From contig NZ_BMNI01000002.1 in assembly GCF_014646375.1 (NCBI RefSeq), positions 248,001 through 312,000 of the forward strand: a DNA stretch of 64,000 bases, read 5' to 3'. A program made the position numbers and the translations under genes. Shown piece by piece: positions 17,475-25,669 of the stretch (position 1 is its first letter; every line of letters starts with the position of its first letter). The DNA comes from Nocardioides phosphati (GTDB lineage: Bacteria > Actinomycetota > Actinomycetes > Propionibacteriales > Nocardioidaceae). The notes beneath the pieces are model-generated. The model was given only the letters and a program-made list of their open reading frames with translations, did not search any database and had not been told where the DNA came from.

Positions 17475-17869
17475 GCGCCCACCGCCCGGACGTGCTCGAC
17501 GACCGGGCCTTCGGGCGTGCGGAGGACGCCGACGAGGTCGATCCGCACGTCGGTCACGCGGACGCCGTGCGCCGCCATCCACTGCGCTGCCAGGCGGCGG
17601 AGCCGGTCCGCCTTCTGCCGGCCGACGGCCTCGAGCGGCTGGCCCCACCCCGTCGAGCTGCGGGTCTTCACCTCGCAGACGACCAGGGTGCTGCCCTGAC
17701 GCAGCACGAGGTCGAGCTCTCCCCCGTCACCCCGCCAGTTGCGGTCGAGGATCACCATGCCCTCGCCGATCAGGTGGCGGGCGGCGAGCTGCTCGCCCCA
17801 CGCTCCGAGCTTCTGTGCCTGCGTGCGCGCATCCACGGCGACGCGCCGGACCTGCCTTGTCGTCATCAT
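17471..17869 (-). CDS. YraN/UPF0102 family endonuclease-like protein
   Basis: A small protein of the UPF0102 family, which has a PD-(D/E)XK nuclease fold and unknown role. The signature is clear: the QKLGAWGEQLAARHLIGEG helix, then NWRGDGGELDLVLRQG and VVCEVKTRSS carrying the catalytic-type Glu, Asp, Glu and Lys residues. The start is placed at ATG 17869, five bases after AGGAGG; the next codon is also ATG and equally possible. The GTG two codons upstream overlaps the ribosome site and is rejected. It is coupled to comM by an ATGA overlap. Confidence 0.9.
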   Translation of the reverse strand: MMTTRQVRRVAVDARTQAQKLGAWGEQLAARHLIGEGMVILDRNWRGDGGELDLVLRQGSTLVVCEVKTRSSTGWGQPLEAVGRQKADRLRRLAAQWMAAHGVRVTDVRIDLVGVLRTPEGPVVEHVRAVGA

Positions 17870-17942
17870 CGACACCTCCTGCGGACACGGTCCCGGCCGC
17901 GACCGGGCCCGGCATGGGCGCGACGGAGCAGATGTGCAACAC

Positions 17943-17979
17943 CGGCCCGGTCTCCGACATGGGGACGGAAACCGGGCCG
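17943..17979 (-). terminator. hairpin terminator after the TadG-like gene
   Basis: A 14-bp stem with one mismatch (arms CGGCCCGGTCTCCG and CGGAAACCGGGCCG, 9-base loop) begins 47 bases after the TadG-like stop and about 75 bases before the YraN start. It separates the Tad pair from the YraN-comM-dprA operon. No U-tract follows. Confidence 0.65.
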
Positions 17980-18025
17980 ATGGGCCGAACCGATCCAGCG
18001 GGGGGAAATTTGGACCGGTCGATCG

Positions 18026-19717
18026 TCACCCCTTCAGCTGGGGTGTGCTGCAGCGGTTGCTCTTCGGCTGCATCGACCAGAGGTCCACCCCGGCAACGCG
18101 GAGACCCAGCTGGTTCTGCAGGAGGGGAAGGACGGTCGTGTTGACGTCGGAGGCCACCGACTTGAGCGTGTCGCGCAGCGTGAGCGACAGCAGGGTCGAG
18201 ACGACGGGAAGGCCGGTGCCCAGCACCTTCGCGGTGATCTGGGTGTCGGTCAGCGCCTGCAGGCCCACCGTGCCCGACGACGTGTGGTACTTGTCCGTGT
18301 AGTACTGCGGAAGGGCCAGGTTGTGGGTGGTCGTCGGCCCCGTCGGCAGGATCGAGGTCGGCTTCGCCTCCACGTCGACGAGGCTGGGCAGGAGTCCGAG
18401 CAGCACGTTGGCCTGGGTCTTGATGCTCACCGAGAGGTCGACGGCCGTCTGGTTCGACAGCGTGATCGCGAGGTTGTTCATCGTCGGGCAGCCGTCGATC
18501 GACGAGAGCGTGCCCCGCGCGTTGGCGAGGCCGAGGTCGATCGAGACCGTGATCGGCGTACCCGCGATCGTGCCGGCGAGCCCGAGCAACTGGTAGACCA
18601 GCGTCACCCGCGCCTGCGAGGTGACCTTCGTCGACCCTCCGACCGGGCCGCAGTAGATCTGCGGGCCTTCGATGACCTGCAGCTTCGCCGTCGTCGTCGA
18701 GATGCCGGGAAGCGACAGCGTGAGGCCGGGGACGTTGAGGAAGTGGTCGCCGTCCGAGAGCGCGGCCGCACCCTTGACCAGGTCGAGGGCGTTGATCGTC
18801 GCTCCCAGCGCCGTGCCGGCGTCGGAGCCGATGCTGAGCATGTTGCCGAGCGAGAACGCCGGCGTCGAGGCGACGGCCGCGGCCTGCAGGACGCCGACCG
18901 CGTTGATGTCGGCGCTCGTCTGCGGGGAGTTCTTGGAGATGACCGTCGCCATCGCCGAGAAGAGCTTGCTGGCCGTGACGCTGGTGGTGAGCAGCTGCTG
19001 CGGTGTGCCGGCCCCCAGCTGCAGCGCGAGGTCGGCGAGCGAGAGGTTCACGGTCGCGAGGCCGTCGTAGCCGAGCACCGTGGTGTGGAGCGTGTCGCCG
19101 AGGATCGCGTTGAGGAGCGGCGACTCCCCCGTCGACAACCGCGCGAGATAGCTGCCGATGGCGAAGCAGGCCGTCTTGGTCGCTGCGGCGACCGCAGACC
19201 GTGACGCGGAGCCCGCGTCCGCGAAGACCGGCAGGAAGTAGTCGACGCTCGTCCGCGTCATCACCTTGACGTGGGTCGCCGCTGCGCTGCCGCTGGAGGA
19301 GAAGGTGCCGTCCGAGTTGAGGATGCCCGGGAAGGCGCAGATCCCGGTGCTCGACAGCGCGGCATCGACCGCGTGCACCTCGGCCTCGGTGCAGGTCCGC
19401 ACCGTCAGCGCGGCACCGACGGTGTGTCCCTGGGACCCGAGGGAGGTGGTCACGCCGGCGTTCCACGTCGAGCCCGAGAGCGCGCTGGTGGTCCGGCCGT
19501 CCAGCTTGCGTGCCATGTCCATCGCGACGAGGTCGGCGACCGCCTGCATGTCGCGTCGCGCCACGCGCTGGTACCCCACGTCGAGCGAGAACGACGCAGC
19601 CCCCGTGAGCACCGTGCTCAGCAGCAGGGCCGTGAAGATCGCGATGGCGCCGCGTTCGTCGCGCTGCTTCCGCGGCCTGCGCCGGATCGGCCCACGCCCC
19701 GTCAGCCTCCACCCCAT
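18026..19717 (-). CDS. TadG-like pilus-assembly/secreted surface protein
   Basis: A 563-residue protein with the TadG plan: a basic N-terminus, the DERGAIAIFTALLLSTVL membrane segment with the Tad-type Glu, then DVGYQRVARRDMQAVADLVA, the helix that follows the anchor in TadG proteins. The rest is a long extracellular, Ser/Thr/Ala/Leu-rich beta-prone region with six cysteines or so. The first ATG overlaps the upstream TadE-like stop as TGATG, so the two are coupled. TadG proteins are minor pilin-like factors of Flp/Tad pili; no TadA, TadB, TadC or Flp pilin gene lies nearby. Confidence 0.8.
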   Translation of the reverse strand: MGWRLTGRGPIRRRPRKQRDERGAIAIFTALLLSTVLTGAASFSLDVGYQRVARRDMQAVADLVAMDMARKLDGRTTSALSGSTWNAGVTTSLGSQGHTVGAALTVRTCTEAEVHAVDAALSSTGICAFPGILNSDGTFSSSGSAAATHVKVMTRTSVDYFLPVFADAGSASRSAVAAATKTACFAIGSYLARLSTGESPLLNAILGDTLHTTVLGYDGLATVNLSLADLALQLGAGTPQQLLTTSVTASKLFSAMATVISKNSPQTSADINAVGVLQAAAVASTPAFSLGNMLSIGSDAGTALGATINALDLVKGAAALSDGDHFLNVPGLTLSLPGISTTTAKLQVIEGPQIYCGPVGGSTKVTSQARVTLVYQLLGLAGTIAGTPITVSIDLGLANARGTLSSIDGCPTMNNLAITLSNQTAVDLSVSIKTQANVLLGLLPSLVDVEAKPTSILPTGPTTTHNLALPQYYTDKYHTSSGTVGLQALTDTQITAKVLGTGLPVVSTLLSLTLRDTLKSVASDVNTTVLPLLQNQLGLRVAGVDLWSMQPKSNRCSTPQLKG

Positions 19718-20151
19718 CAGTTGACCTCGGCGCTGGAGGTGAAGGTGAGCGTGGCGGGGATCATCGCGTCGGGCAGCAGGTTGGGCAGCGGGTTGTTGGC
19801 GCGGTAGGCGAACGACACCGTCACCCGCATGCAGGCCGCGGTCCCGCACGTCGTCGACGTCGGCGTACAGGTGAGGCCCTTGGTGCCGCACGTCATCGAG
19901 TAGCCCGACAGCGCTGCGTTGACCGCCGCCGTGGCCTGGGCCGAGGCCTGGCTGGTCGAGGCGACCGCGGCGGCGCGCGCACCCTCGGCAGCGGCCTGCG
20001 TCAGCGCCTGCCGGATGCTGAACATGTAGGCGTAGCTGATGATCGCGAAGACGATGAGCAGCAGCATCGGCAGCACCAGGGCGAACTCCAGCGCGGCCGC
20101 ACCCTTCTCATCCCTCCGCGCGCAGGGGCGCGTGCGAGCACGACGAGACAT
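19717..20151 (-). CDS. TadE-like minor pilin
   Basis: A 144-residue protein with a short basic leader, then EKGAAALEFALVLPMLLLIV. This is the TadE signature with the conserved Glu five or so residues into the hydrophobic helix, where pseudopilin processing by a prepilin peptidase is expected. The exported remainder contains four cysteines. The start ATG 20151 has GGGAGG four bases upstream; an in-frame TTG farther up lies on the ribosome site and is rejected. It is the first gene of a two-gene unit with the TadG-like protein and has its own 147-base upstream gap. Confidence 0.85.
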   Translation of the reverse strand: MSRRARTRPCARRDEKGAAALEFALVLPMLLLIVFAIISYAYMFSIRQALTQAAAEGARAAAVASTSQASAQATAAVNAALSGYSMTCGTKGLTCTPTSTTCGTAACMRVTVSFAYRANNPLPNLLPDAMIPATLTFTSSAEVN

Positions 20152-20298
20152 GACCCCTCCCAAGGCGTGTCCATCGGCGCGGTTTCCCTCCCGGCGCCTC
20201 GCCTCAGGATAGTGGCGCTCGCCACATCTGTCGTGCCCGGCGGAGGAAATGAGCCGTTCGGGCTAACCCGATCAGTCAACCTTCCAGCGTGAGGCGCG

Positions 20299-20604
20299 TC
20301 AGACCTTGGGGTCGAGGTCCGGCTTGGCCAGCTCCTCGACGTTGACGTCCTTGAAGGTGAGGACCTTGACGTTCTTCGCGAAGCGCGCCGGGCGGTACAT
20401 GTCCCAGACCCAGGCGTCGCTCATGGAGACCTCGAAGAAGACATCGCCCTGCTCGGTGCGGGCCTTCACGTCGACCTGGTTGCAGAGGTAGAAGCGGCGG
20501 TCGGTCTCCACGACGTACTTGAAGATGCCCACGACGTCGCGGTACTCGCGGTAGAGGTGGAGCTCCATCTCGGTCTCGTACTTCTCGAGATCCTCGGCAC
20601 TCAT
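20299..20604 (-). CDS. DUF2469 domain protein
   Basis: A 101-residue protein matching the actinobacterial DUF2469 family: [20 protein letters not shown], then [20 protein letters not shown] and [14 protein letters not shown]. Its function is unknown. It is encoded directly after rnhB with an ATGA overlap in most actinobacteria, as here, so it is co-translated with RNase HII. It is acidic and soluble, with no signal peptide. The gene closes the rplS-lepB-rnhB unit before the Tad pair. Confidence 0.92.
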   Translation of the reverse strand: MSAEDLEKYETEMELHLYREYRDVVGIFKYVVETDRRFYLCNQVDVKARTEQGDVFFEVSMSDAWVWDMYRPARFAKNVKVLTFKDVNVEELAKPDLDPKV

Positions 20605-21383
20605 CGCGTCTCCTCCACGGTCCCCACAAGGTCGGCGCCATTCTGCACGGTCTGCGGTACGCCGGACCCCGCGGCCCGCCGGAAGGCCGCCGGGTCGAGC
20701 TCCTCGCAGCCCGGAAGCCGCCAGCTGAGCCGGTGGTGCAGCGTCGGGCCGTGCTCGAGGAGCGCCGCGAGGTGCTCCGGCGCGCTGTACCCCTTGTTCT
20801 CCGCCCAGCCGTACGCCGGGTGGTCGGCCGCCAGCTCGTGCAGGATCGCGTCGCGGGAGGTCTTCGCCAGGACGCTGGCCGCCGCGACGGCAGCGCACTT
20901 CATGTCGGCCTTGATCATCGTGACGACGCGGGGCACCTCGGCGACGGCCGGCGCCGGTGTCCCGAAGAGCGCCTCCTGCTCCGGCGTGGAGAGGTAGTCG
21001 TGGTTGCCGTCGAGCAGGACCGCACCGACCTCGGGCCCCGTCTCCAGGTGCAGCTGGGCGAGGGCGCGCTGGCCGGCGAGGCGCAGCGCCGCGATGATGC
21101 CGAACTCGTCGATCTCGACGGGGCTGGCGTGGCCGACGCCGTAGGCGATCGCCCAGCGCTGGATCCGCGGGACGAGCCGTTCGCGGGCCGCGGGCGTGAG
21201 CAGCTTGCTGTCACGCACGCCCGTGGGCGCCGACCGGGTGGACGCGTCGATCAGCACCATGCCGACGGTCACCGGACCGCACAGCGCGCCCCGGCCGACC
21301 TCGTCGGCCGCGGCGAGGGCGACGAGGCCCTCCCGCAGGAGGCGCCGCTCGACGCGGAGGGTGGGAACGGCGGTGGGGCTCAC
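20601..21383 (-). CDS. rnhB: ribonuclease HII
   Basis: RNase HII removes ribonucleotides misincorporated in DNA. The 260-residue protein has the catalytic Asp-Glu pair in [14 protein letters not shown], a further Asp in LLDGNHDYL, and the final acidic site in [18 protein letters not shown], followed by KTSRD and the [12 protein letters not shown]-terminal helix. The start is GTG 21383, which overlaps the lepB stop as GTGA; a longer open frame upstream has no homology. It is flanked by lepB and DUF2469 in the conserved order. Confidence 0.95.
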   Translation of the reverse strand: MSPTAVPTLRVERRLLREGLVALAAADEVGRGALCGPVTVGMVLIDASTRSAPTGVRDSKLLTPAARERLVPRIQRWAIAYGVGHASPVEIDEFGIIAALRLAGQRALAQLHLETGPEVGAVLLDGNHDYLSTPEQEALFGTPAPAVAEVPRVVTMIKADMKCAAVAAASVLAKTSRDAILHELAADHPAYGWAENKGYSAPEHLAALLEHGPTLHHRLSWRLPGCEELDPAAFRRAAGSGVPQTVQNGADLVGTVEETR

Positions 21384-22192
21384 TTCGGGTCCGGGACGTC
21401 CTTGAACGCGTCGGGACGCGAGATCTTGTCGAAGTGGCTGAGCGGCCAGACCAGCGCGAAGACCTTGCCGACGACGTTGTCGACGGGCACGAAGCCGCGC
21501 GTCGGCGGGCAGTCGGTGGCGCCCGGCGTACAGAGGTGGACGCTGGAGTCGCCCGAGTCGCCGCGGTTGTCGCCCATGACGAAGAGGTAACCCTTCGGCA
21601 CGGTGACGTGCAGCGCCTTGCGTCCGCACGGATTCGCGGCCTGGACGCTGAGGGGCGCCGCGCACTGGGCGTCCTTGGCGAGGTACTGGCTCTCGTCGAC
21701 GGCCACGCCGTTGACCTTGAGCCGGCCCTGCTTGTCGCAGCAGGTGACGACGTCGCCGCCGACGCCGATGACACGCTTCACGAGGTGGCCGCCGGTGGGA
21801 TAGAGGCCCACCTTCGCGAGGAGGTTGGCGAAGCCGCTCGTCGGGCCGGCAGCCTCCTCGGCGCTCAGCCAGCCGTCGGGGTCCCCGAAGACCACGATGT
21901 CGCCACGCTGCGGGGTGCCGTTGCCCCAGTAGGAGAGCTTCTGGACGAGGATCCGGTCGTTGACCTGCAGGCCCGGCTCCATCGACTCCGACGGGATGTA
22001 GAAGGCCTGGATGAAGAAGGCCTTGAGCAGCACCGCGAGGCCGAGCGCGATCACGAGCAGGATCAGCGACTCCTGCCAGATCGGGAGCTGGCGCTTCCCC
22101 TTCGGCCCCAGGGAAATGGTCGAGGACCGCGCCCCCGCACCGGTGTCGGTGGTCCCGTTGGTCGGGTGGGGGTCGCGGTCCTCGGAAGTCAC
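21380..22192 (-). CDS. lepB: type I signal peptidase
   Basis: LepB cleaves signal peptides of exported proteins at the outer face of the membrane. The 270-residue protein has a cytoplasmic N-terminus, one membrane helix (about 41-58, [18 protein letters not shown]), catalytic Ser70 in [10 protein letters not shown], and the general base Lys139 in [12 protein letters not shown]. The C-terminal [10 protein letters not shown] box is also intact. The start is GTG 22192; no good ribosome site precedes it, so the exact start is less certain. It follows rplS by 31 bases. Confidence 0.94.
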   Translation of the reverse strand: MTSEDRDPHPTNGTTDTGAGARSSTISLGPKGKRQLPIWQESLILLVIALGLAVLLKAFFIQAFYIPSESMEPGLQVNDRILVQKLSYWGNGTPQRGDIVVFGDPDGWLSAEEAAGPTSGFANLLAKVGLYPTGGHLVKRVIGVGGDVVTCCDKQGRLKVNGVAVDESQYLAKDAQCAAPLSVQAANPCGRKALHVTVPKGYLFVMGDNRGDSGDSSVHLCTPGATDCPPTRGFVPVDNVVGKVFALVWPLSHFDKISRPDAFKDVPDPK

Positions 22193-22223
22193 GCGGCAGA
22201 GCCTATAAGGCTCGCAGCAAAAC

Positions 22224-22574
22224 TCAGGCCTCGCGGCGCTCCTTGATCTTGGCCTTCTTGCCGGTGAGGGCGCGGAGGTAGTAGAGCTTGGCGCGACGGA
22301 CGTCACCGCGGGTCACGACCTCGATCTTCTCGAAGATCGGGGAGTGCAGCGGGAAGGTGCGCTCGACGCCGACACCGAACGAGATCTTGCGGACCGTGAA
22401 GGTGCGGCCGATGCCCGAGCCGTGGATGCGGATGACCGCGCCCTGGAAGACCTGGACACGCGAGCGCGTGCCCTCGATGACCTTGACGTGCACCTTGATG
22501 GTGTCACCGGCGCGGAAGGCGGGGACGTCGTCGCGCTTGAGGTCAGCGGCGAGCTGGTCGATCACGTTGCTCAT
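22224..22574 (-). CDS. rplS: 50S ribosomal protein L19
   Basis: L19 sits at the 30S-50S interface. The 116-residue protein shows the family core: [42 protein letters not shown], and [18 protein letters not shown] at the C-terminus. The start is ATG 22574, with AGGAG six bases upstream; a GTG two codons earlier overlaps the ribosome site. It is the first gene of rplS-lepB-rnhB-DUF2469, with a 228-base divergent gap to the Fic gene that should contain its promoter. Confidence 0.97.
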   Translation of the reverse strand: MSNVIDQLAADLKRDDVPAFRAGDTIKVHVKVIEGTRSRVQVFQGAVIRIHGSGIGRTFTVRKISFGVGVERTFPLHSPIFEKIEVVTRGDVRRAKLYYLRALTGKKAKIKERREA

Positions 22575-22802
22575 GTTCACTCCTCACGGGCGCCACAGGT
22601 CGGCCGCGGAATCAGGTTTCGTCAGTGAGGTCGTACGCCGTGCGGCCGGCGGCTTCCCGGACCCCCTGTGGCAGGAGCGGGAGGCAGGACCTCCGGGTGA
22701 GTCTCGGAGCATCCCTTCGGCCAGCGTGGACCAAGGGGGAACTTTACGGCAGGAGCCCGGACCTGCGGAAATCCGGACACCTCGCCTGACAGGATCAGTG
22801 CC

Positions 22803-24041
22803 ATGACGTCCTCCGACGCGTCGGCCGCGACCGACTGGCCGGCCCACCAACCCGAGGTGCGGCCGTGGCGCCAGATGGCGCCACGGGGTCCGCGCGCGGA
22901 CCGGCAGGTCCGCGAGATCACCGTGATGCTGCCACCGAAGATCGCGCGCCTGACCTTCGAGCCCGAGCCGGCGCTGCTGCGCATGCTCGAGGCGGTGGCC
23001 GGGGGCCTCACCCACCTCGACATGGTCCACGGGCGCACGCTGGCCGCGCTCAACAGCCTTCTGCTCCGCACCGAGTCGGTCGACTCCTCCAAGATCGAGA
23101 ACGTCGACGCCTCGCTCGCCGACTACGGCCGCGCGCTGCTCGGCGAGGGTGCCAACTCGTCGGCGATGTCGATGGCGTCGGCGACCTCGGCGCTCTCCCG
23201 GATGATCCGCGACGCCGCGATGCTGCCGCGCACCGTCCGGAAGGAGGCGATGCTCCAGGCCCACCACGACCTCTTCTCGCGGGTTCCCTCGGACAACGTG
23301 CGCCCCGGTCACATCCGGCACCGGCAGAACTGGGTCGGCGGCAGCGACTACTCCCCCCTCGGCGCCCTCCACGTCCCTCCCCCGCCGGAGACCGTCGACG
23401 ACTACCTCGACGACCTCTTCGCCTTCGCCAACCGCGACGACATGCCCGCACTGGCTCAGGCCGCGATCGTGCACGCGCAGTTCGAGTCGATCCACCCGTT
23501 CACCGACGGCAACGGCCGGATCGGCCGCGCGCTCATCCACGCGGTGCTGCGCAAACGGCGCGTGACCCGCCACCTGACCGTGCCGATCGCGTCGGGCCTG
23601 GTCTCCCACCGCGACCAGTACTTCCAGGCGCTCAACGACTACCGCGCGGGCCACGCCTCGACGATCGTCACCATGCTGGCGAGCGCCGCGTCCATCGCCA
23701 CCCGCGAGTCGCACCAGACCGCCACCGACGTCATCGAGATCCGCGAGCGCTGGCAGGAAGCCATGAGCCGCCCGTACGCCGGCACGCTCGCCTACCGCCT
23801 GCTCGACCTCGTCATCGAGGAGCCGATGGTCAACCTGCGGCTGGTCACCGAGCGCCTGGCCACCGACGACGCCGCCGCGAAGGACGTCCTGGCCCAGGCC
23901 ACCGCGGCGGGTGTGCTGCTCCGCGCCAAGGGGGCGCGGCGTACGCCGGTGTGGCTGGCGCGCGACGTCCTGCACGAGGTGCACGACCTGAGCATCCGCA
24001 CCAGCGAGAAGGCGCTCACGCTCCACGCGGAGGACCGCTGA
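22803..24041 (+). CDS. Fic/DOC family AMP-transferase-like protein (class II)
   Basis: A 412-residue Fic protein. The catalytic motif is complete at HPFTDGNGRIGR (residues 231-242). An N-terminal inhibitory motif of the (S/T)xxxE(G/N) type is visible as SSKIEN (Ser95 to Glu99-Asn100), which marks it as class II, self-inhibited. A flap and nucleotide region lies at about 160-195. The C-terminus (about 300-410) looks like a winged-helix domain, common in chromosomal Fic proteins. Fic enzymes usually transfer AMP from ATP to a protein hydroxyl; the target is unknown. No antitoxin gene is adjacent, consistent with built-in inhibition. Confidence 0.92.
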   Translation: MTSSDASAATDWPAHQPEVRPWRQMAPRGPRADRQVREITVMLPPKIARLTFEPEPALLRMLEAVAGGLTHLDMVHGRTLAALNSLLLRTESVDSSKIENVDASLADYGRALLGEGANSSAMSMASATSALSRMIRDAAMLPRTVRKEAMLQAHHDLFSRVPSDNVRPGHIRHRQNWVGGSDYSPLGALHVPPPPETVDDYLDDLFAFANRDDMPALAQAAIVHAQFESIHPFTDGNGRIGRALIHAVLRKRRVTRHLTVPIASGLVSHRDQYFQALNDYRAGHASTIVTMLASAASIATRESHQTATDVIEIRERWQEAMSRPYAGTLAYRLLDLVIEEPMVNLRLVTERLATDDAAAKDVLAQATAAGVLLRAKGARRTPVWLARDVLHEVHDLSIRTSEKALTLHAEDR

Positions 24042-24054
24042 GCCGAAATGACGG

Positions 24055-24089
24055 AGGCCCGCCCCGCATGCGTGATGCGGGACGGGCCT
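24055..24089. terminator. bidirectional hairpin between fic and amtB1
   Basis: Arms 24055-24069 and 24075-24089 form a 15-bp stem with one mismatch (AGGCCCGCCCCGCAT against ATGCGGGACGGGCCT) and a 5-base loop. The genes on both sides converge on it: it begins 14 bases after the fic stop and ends 26 bases before the amtB1 stop. Confidence 0.8.
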
Positions 24090-24114
24090 TCGCGGTGTTC
24101 AGGCAGTGTGAGGA

Positions 24115-25371
24115 TCACATGCCGTAGTTGTAGCCCTCACCGTGGAGCGCGAGGTCGATACCAGCGATCTCGTCCTCCTCCTTGGCGCGGAAGCCGATCG
24201 TCTTCTCGATCGCGAAGCCGATGACGAGCGCCAGGATGAAGGAGTAGGCGAAGACACCGAGCGACGTGACGACCTGGGTCAGGAGCTGACCCGCGCCGCC
24301 GCCGTAGAAGAGGCCGGTCTTGTTGGCGACGACGCCTTCGGAGCCGACGGTGTACTGCGCGAAGAAACCGAGGAACCAGCAGCCGATGAAGCCGCCGACC
24401 ATGTGGATGCCGACGACGTCGAGCGTGTCGTCGAAGCCGAGCTTGAACTTCAGGTCGATCGCGAAGGCACAGACAGCACCTGCGAGCAGGCCGAGGACGA
24501 TCGCCCAGACCGGGTTGACGAAGGCACAGGCGGGGGTGATCGCCACGAGGCCCGCCACGATGCCCGACGCGGCGCCGACGGCAGTCGGCTTGCCCTCGCG
24601 GAACTGCTCGACGATGAGCCAGCCGAGCATGGCAGCCGCCGGGGCCGCCAGCGTGTTGAGGGCAATCAGGCCCGCGCCGGCGTCGGTGCCGCCGTTGTAG
24701 CCGACGTTGAAGCCGAACCAGCCGAACCAGAGGATCGCCGTACCGATGAGGACGAGCGGGACGTTGTGAGCGACGGACTCCTCCTTGGAGAAGCCGACCT
24801 TGCGCTTGCCGAGGACGAGCGCGAGAGCGAGCGCCGCAGCACCGGCGTTGATGTGGACGGCAGTGCCGCCGGCCCAGTCGAGCGCGCCGACGCCGTTGAT
24901 GCCCTTGCCAATCCAGCCGGTGGCGTTGCCGTCGCCGTCCAGGGCCCAGACCCAGCCCTTGACGACGCCGTAGTCGAGAGTGCCCCAGACGCCGGCGAAG
25001 ATCATCCACGGCCAGAAGCGAGCGCGGTCGGCGATGGCGCCGGAGACCAGCGCGACGGTGATGATCGCGAACGAGCCGTCGAAGATCATCGAGATGAAGC
25101 CGTTGTCCTTGACCGACTTCAGCATGCCGAGGTCGTGGAACGGGTTGGCCGGAAGCCAGCCGTTGCCCGCGGTGTCAGGCGTGATCAGGCCCATGTTGTA
25201 GACGAACAGGACCCAGAGGACCGAGATGAGGCCCAGGGCGCCGAAGCTCATCATCATCATGGAAACGACGGACTTGGACTTGACCAGGCCGCCGTAGAAG
25301 AACGCAACGCCCGGCGTCATGAAAATGACCAGGGCGGCCGCGGTGAGCAGCCATACGTTGTCTGCGGTCAT
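24115..25371 (-). CDS. amtB: ammonium transporter (AmtB family), copy 1
   Basis: A 418-residue Amt/Mep/Rh channel with about eleven membrane helices, moving ammonium across the cytoplasmic membrane. Both twin-histidine pore residues are present: His173 in GGTAVHINAG and His323 in GIHMVGG. Other family blocks ([24 protein letters not shown]) are intact. Unlike copy 2 at 35015, it has no P-II gene beside it. A GlnR-type operator lies about 110 bases upstream, so it is probably induced under nitrogen limitation. It is transcribed alone, ending at a shared terminator with fic. Confidence 0.95.
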   Translation of the reverse strand: MTADNVWLLTAAALVIFMTPGVAFFYGGLVKSKSVVSMMMMSFGALGLISVLWVLFVYNMGLITPDTAGNGWLPANPFHDLGMLKSVKDNGFISMIFDGSFAIITVALVSGAIADRARFWPWMIFAGVWGTLDYGVVKGWVWALDGDGNATGWIGKGINGVGALDWAGGTAVHINAGAAALALALVLGKRKVGFSKEESVAHNVPLVLIGTAILWFGWFGFNVGYNGGTDAGAGLIALNTLAAPAAAMLGWLIVEQFREGKPTAVGAASGIVAGLVAITPACAFVNPVWAIVLGLLAGAVCAFAIDLKFKLGFDDTLDVVGIHMVGGFIGCWFLGFFAQYTVGSEGVVANKTGLFYGGGAGQLLTQVVTSLGVFAYSFILALVIGFAIEKTIGFRAKEEDEIAGIDLALHGEGYNYGM

Positions 25372-25458
25372 GAAGAAACCTCTTCACTCGGGGGTAGTGA
25401 GTCGCACGGTGGCGCCATTGCCGGTTCGTGCTCGTGAAGCGGATCCTGCCCAAACTGG

Positions 25459-25496
25459 ATTTCACCTGTCGCCGTGTTTTGTTTCGCAGATGTAAC
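25459..25496 (-). promoter_or_regulatory. candidate GlnR operator upstream of amtB1
   Basis: Read toward amtB1 the sequence is GTTAC-n6-GAAAC-n6-CGGCG-n6-GAAAT. The first two boxes match the actinobacterial GlnR consensus GTnAC-n6-GAAAC exactly; the third is degenerate and the fourth matches 4 of 5. The spacing is right in all three gaps. The site lies 88 bases from the amtB1 start at its near end. GlnR control of amtB is well established in Streptomyces and Mycobacterium; here it is inferred. Confidence 0.65.
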
Positions 25497-25621
25497 AGAT
25501 CTCACGGCCAAACGACGCCGCGTGTGAACGAGTTGCCAACTCTCACGCCACCTCATCTGAGTGGCCGACAAACTCCTCGATCGGGCTGCGAAAAGCCGCT
25601 CCTTCCGCCCGAAGCGCTGGA

Positions 25622-25627
25622 TATAGT
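25622..25627 (+). promoter_or_regulatory. candidate -10 element for the orphan secreted protein gene
   Basis: TATAGT lies 43 bases before the ATG at 25670. The implied leader contains an unstructured AACAACAACAACA stretch and a GGGGGA ribosome site five bases before the start codon. No good -35 hexamer is seen, so this is only a candidate. Confidence 0.4.
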
Positions 25628-25669
25628 CCGCCACGCCAACAACAACAACACTCTTCTCGGGGGATCTAC

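Noticed and set aside
14755..17869. A natural-competence operon
   Set aside because: dprA, comM and YraN are kept in most bacteria. No comEC, comEA or type IV pilus machinery is visible, so competence cannot be claimed from this window.
22803..24041. Fic-antitoxin toxin module
   Set aside because: No small antitoxin gene precedes or follows it, and the inhibitory motif is within the protein itself, so it is not a two-gene toxin-antitoxin system.
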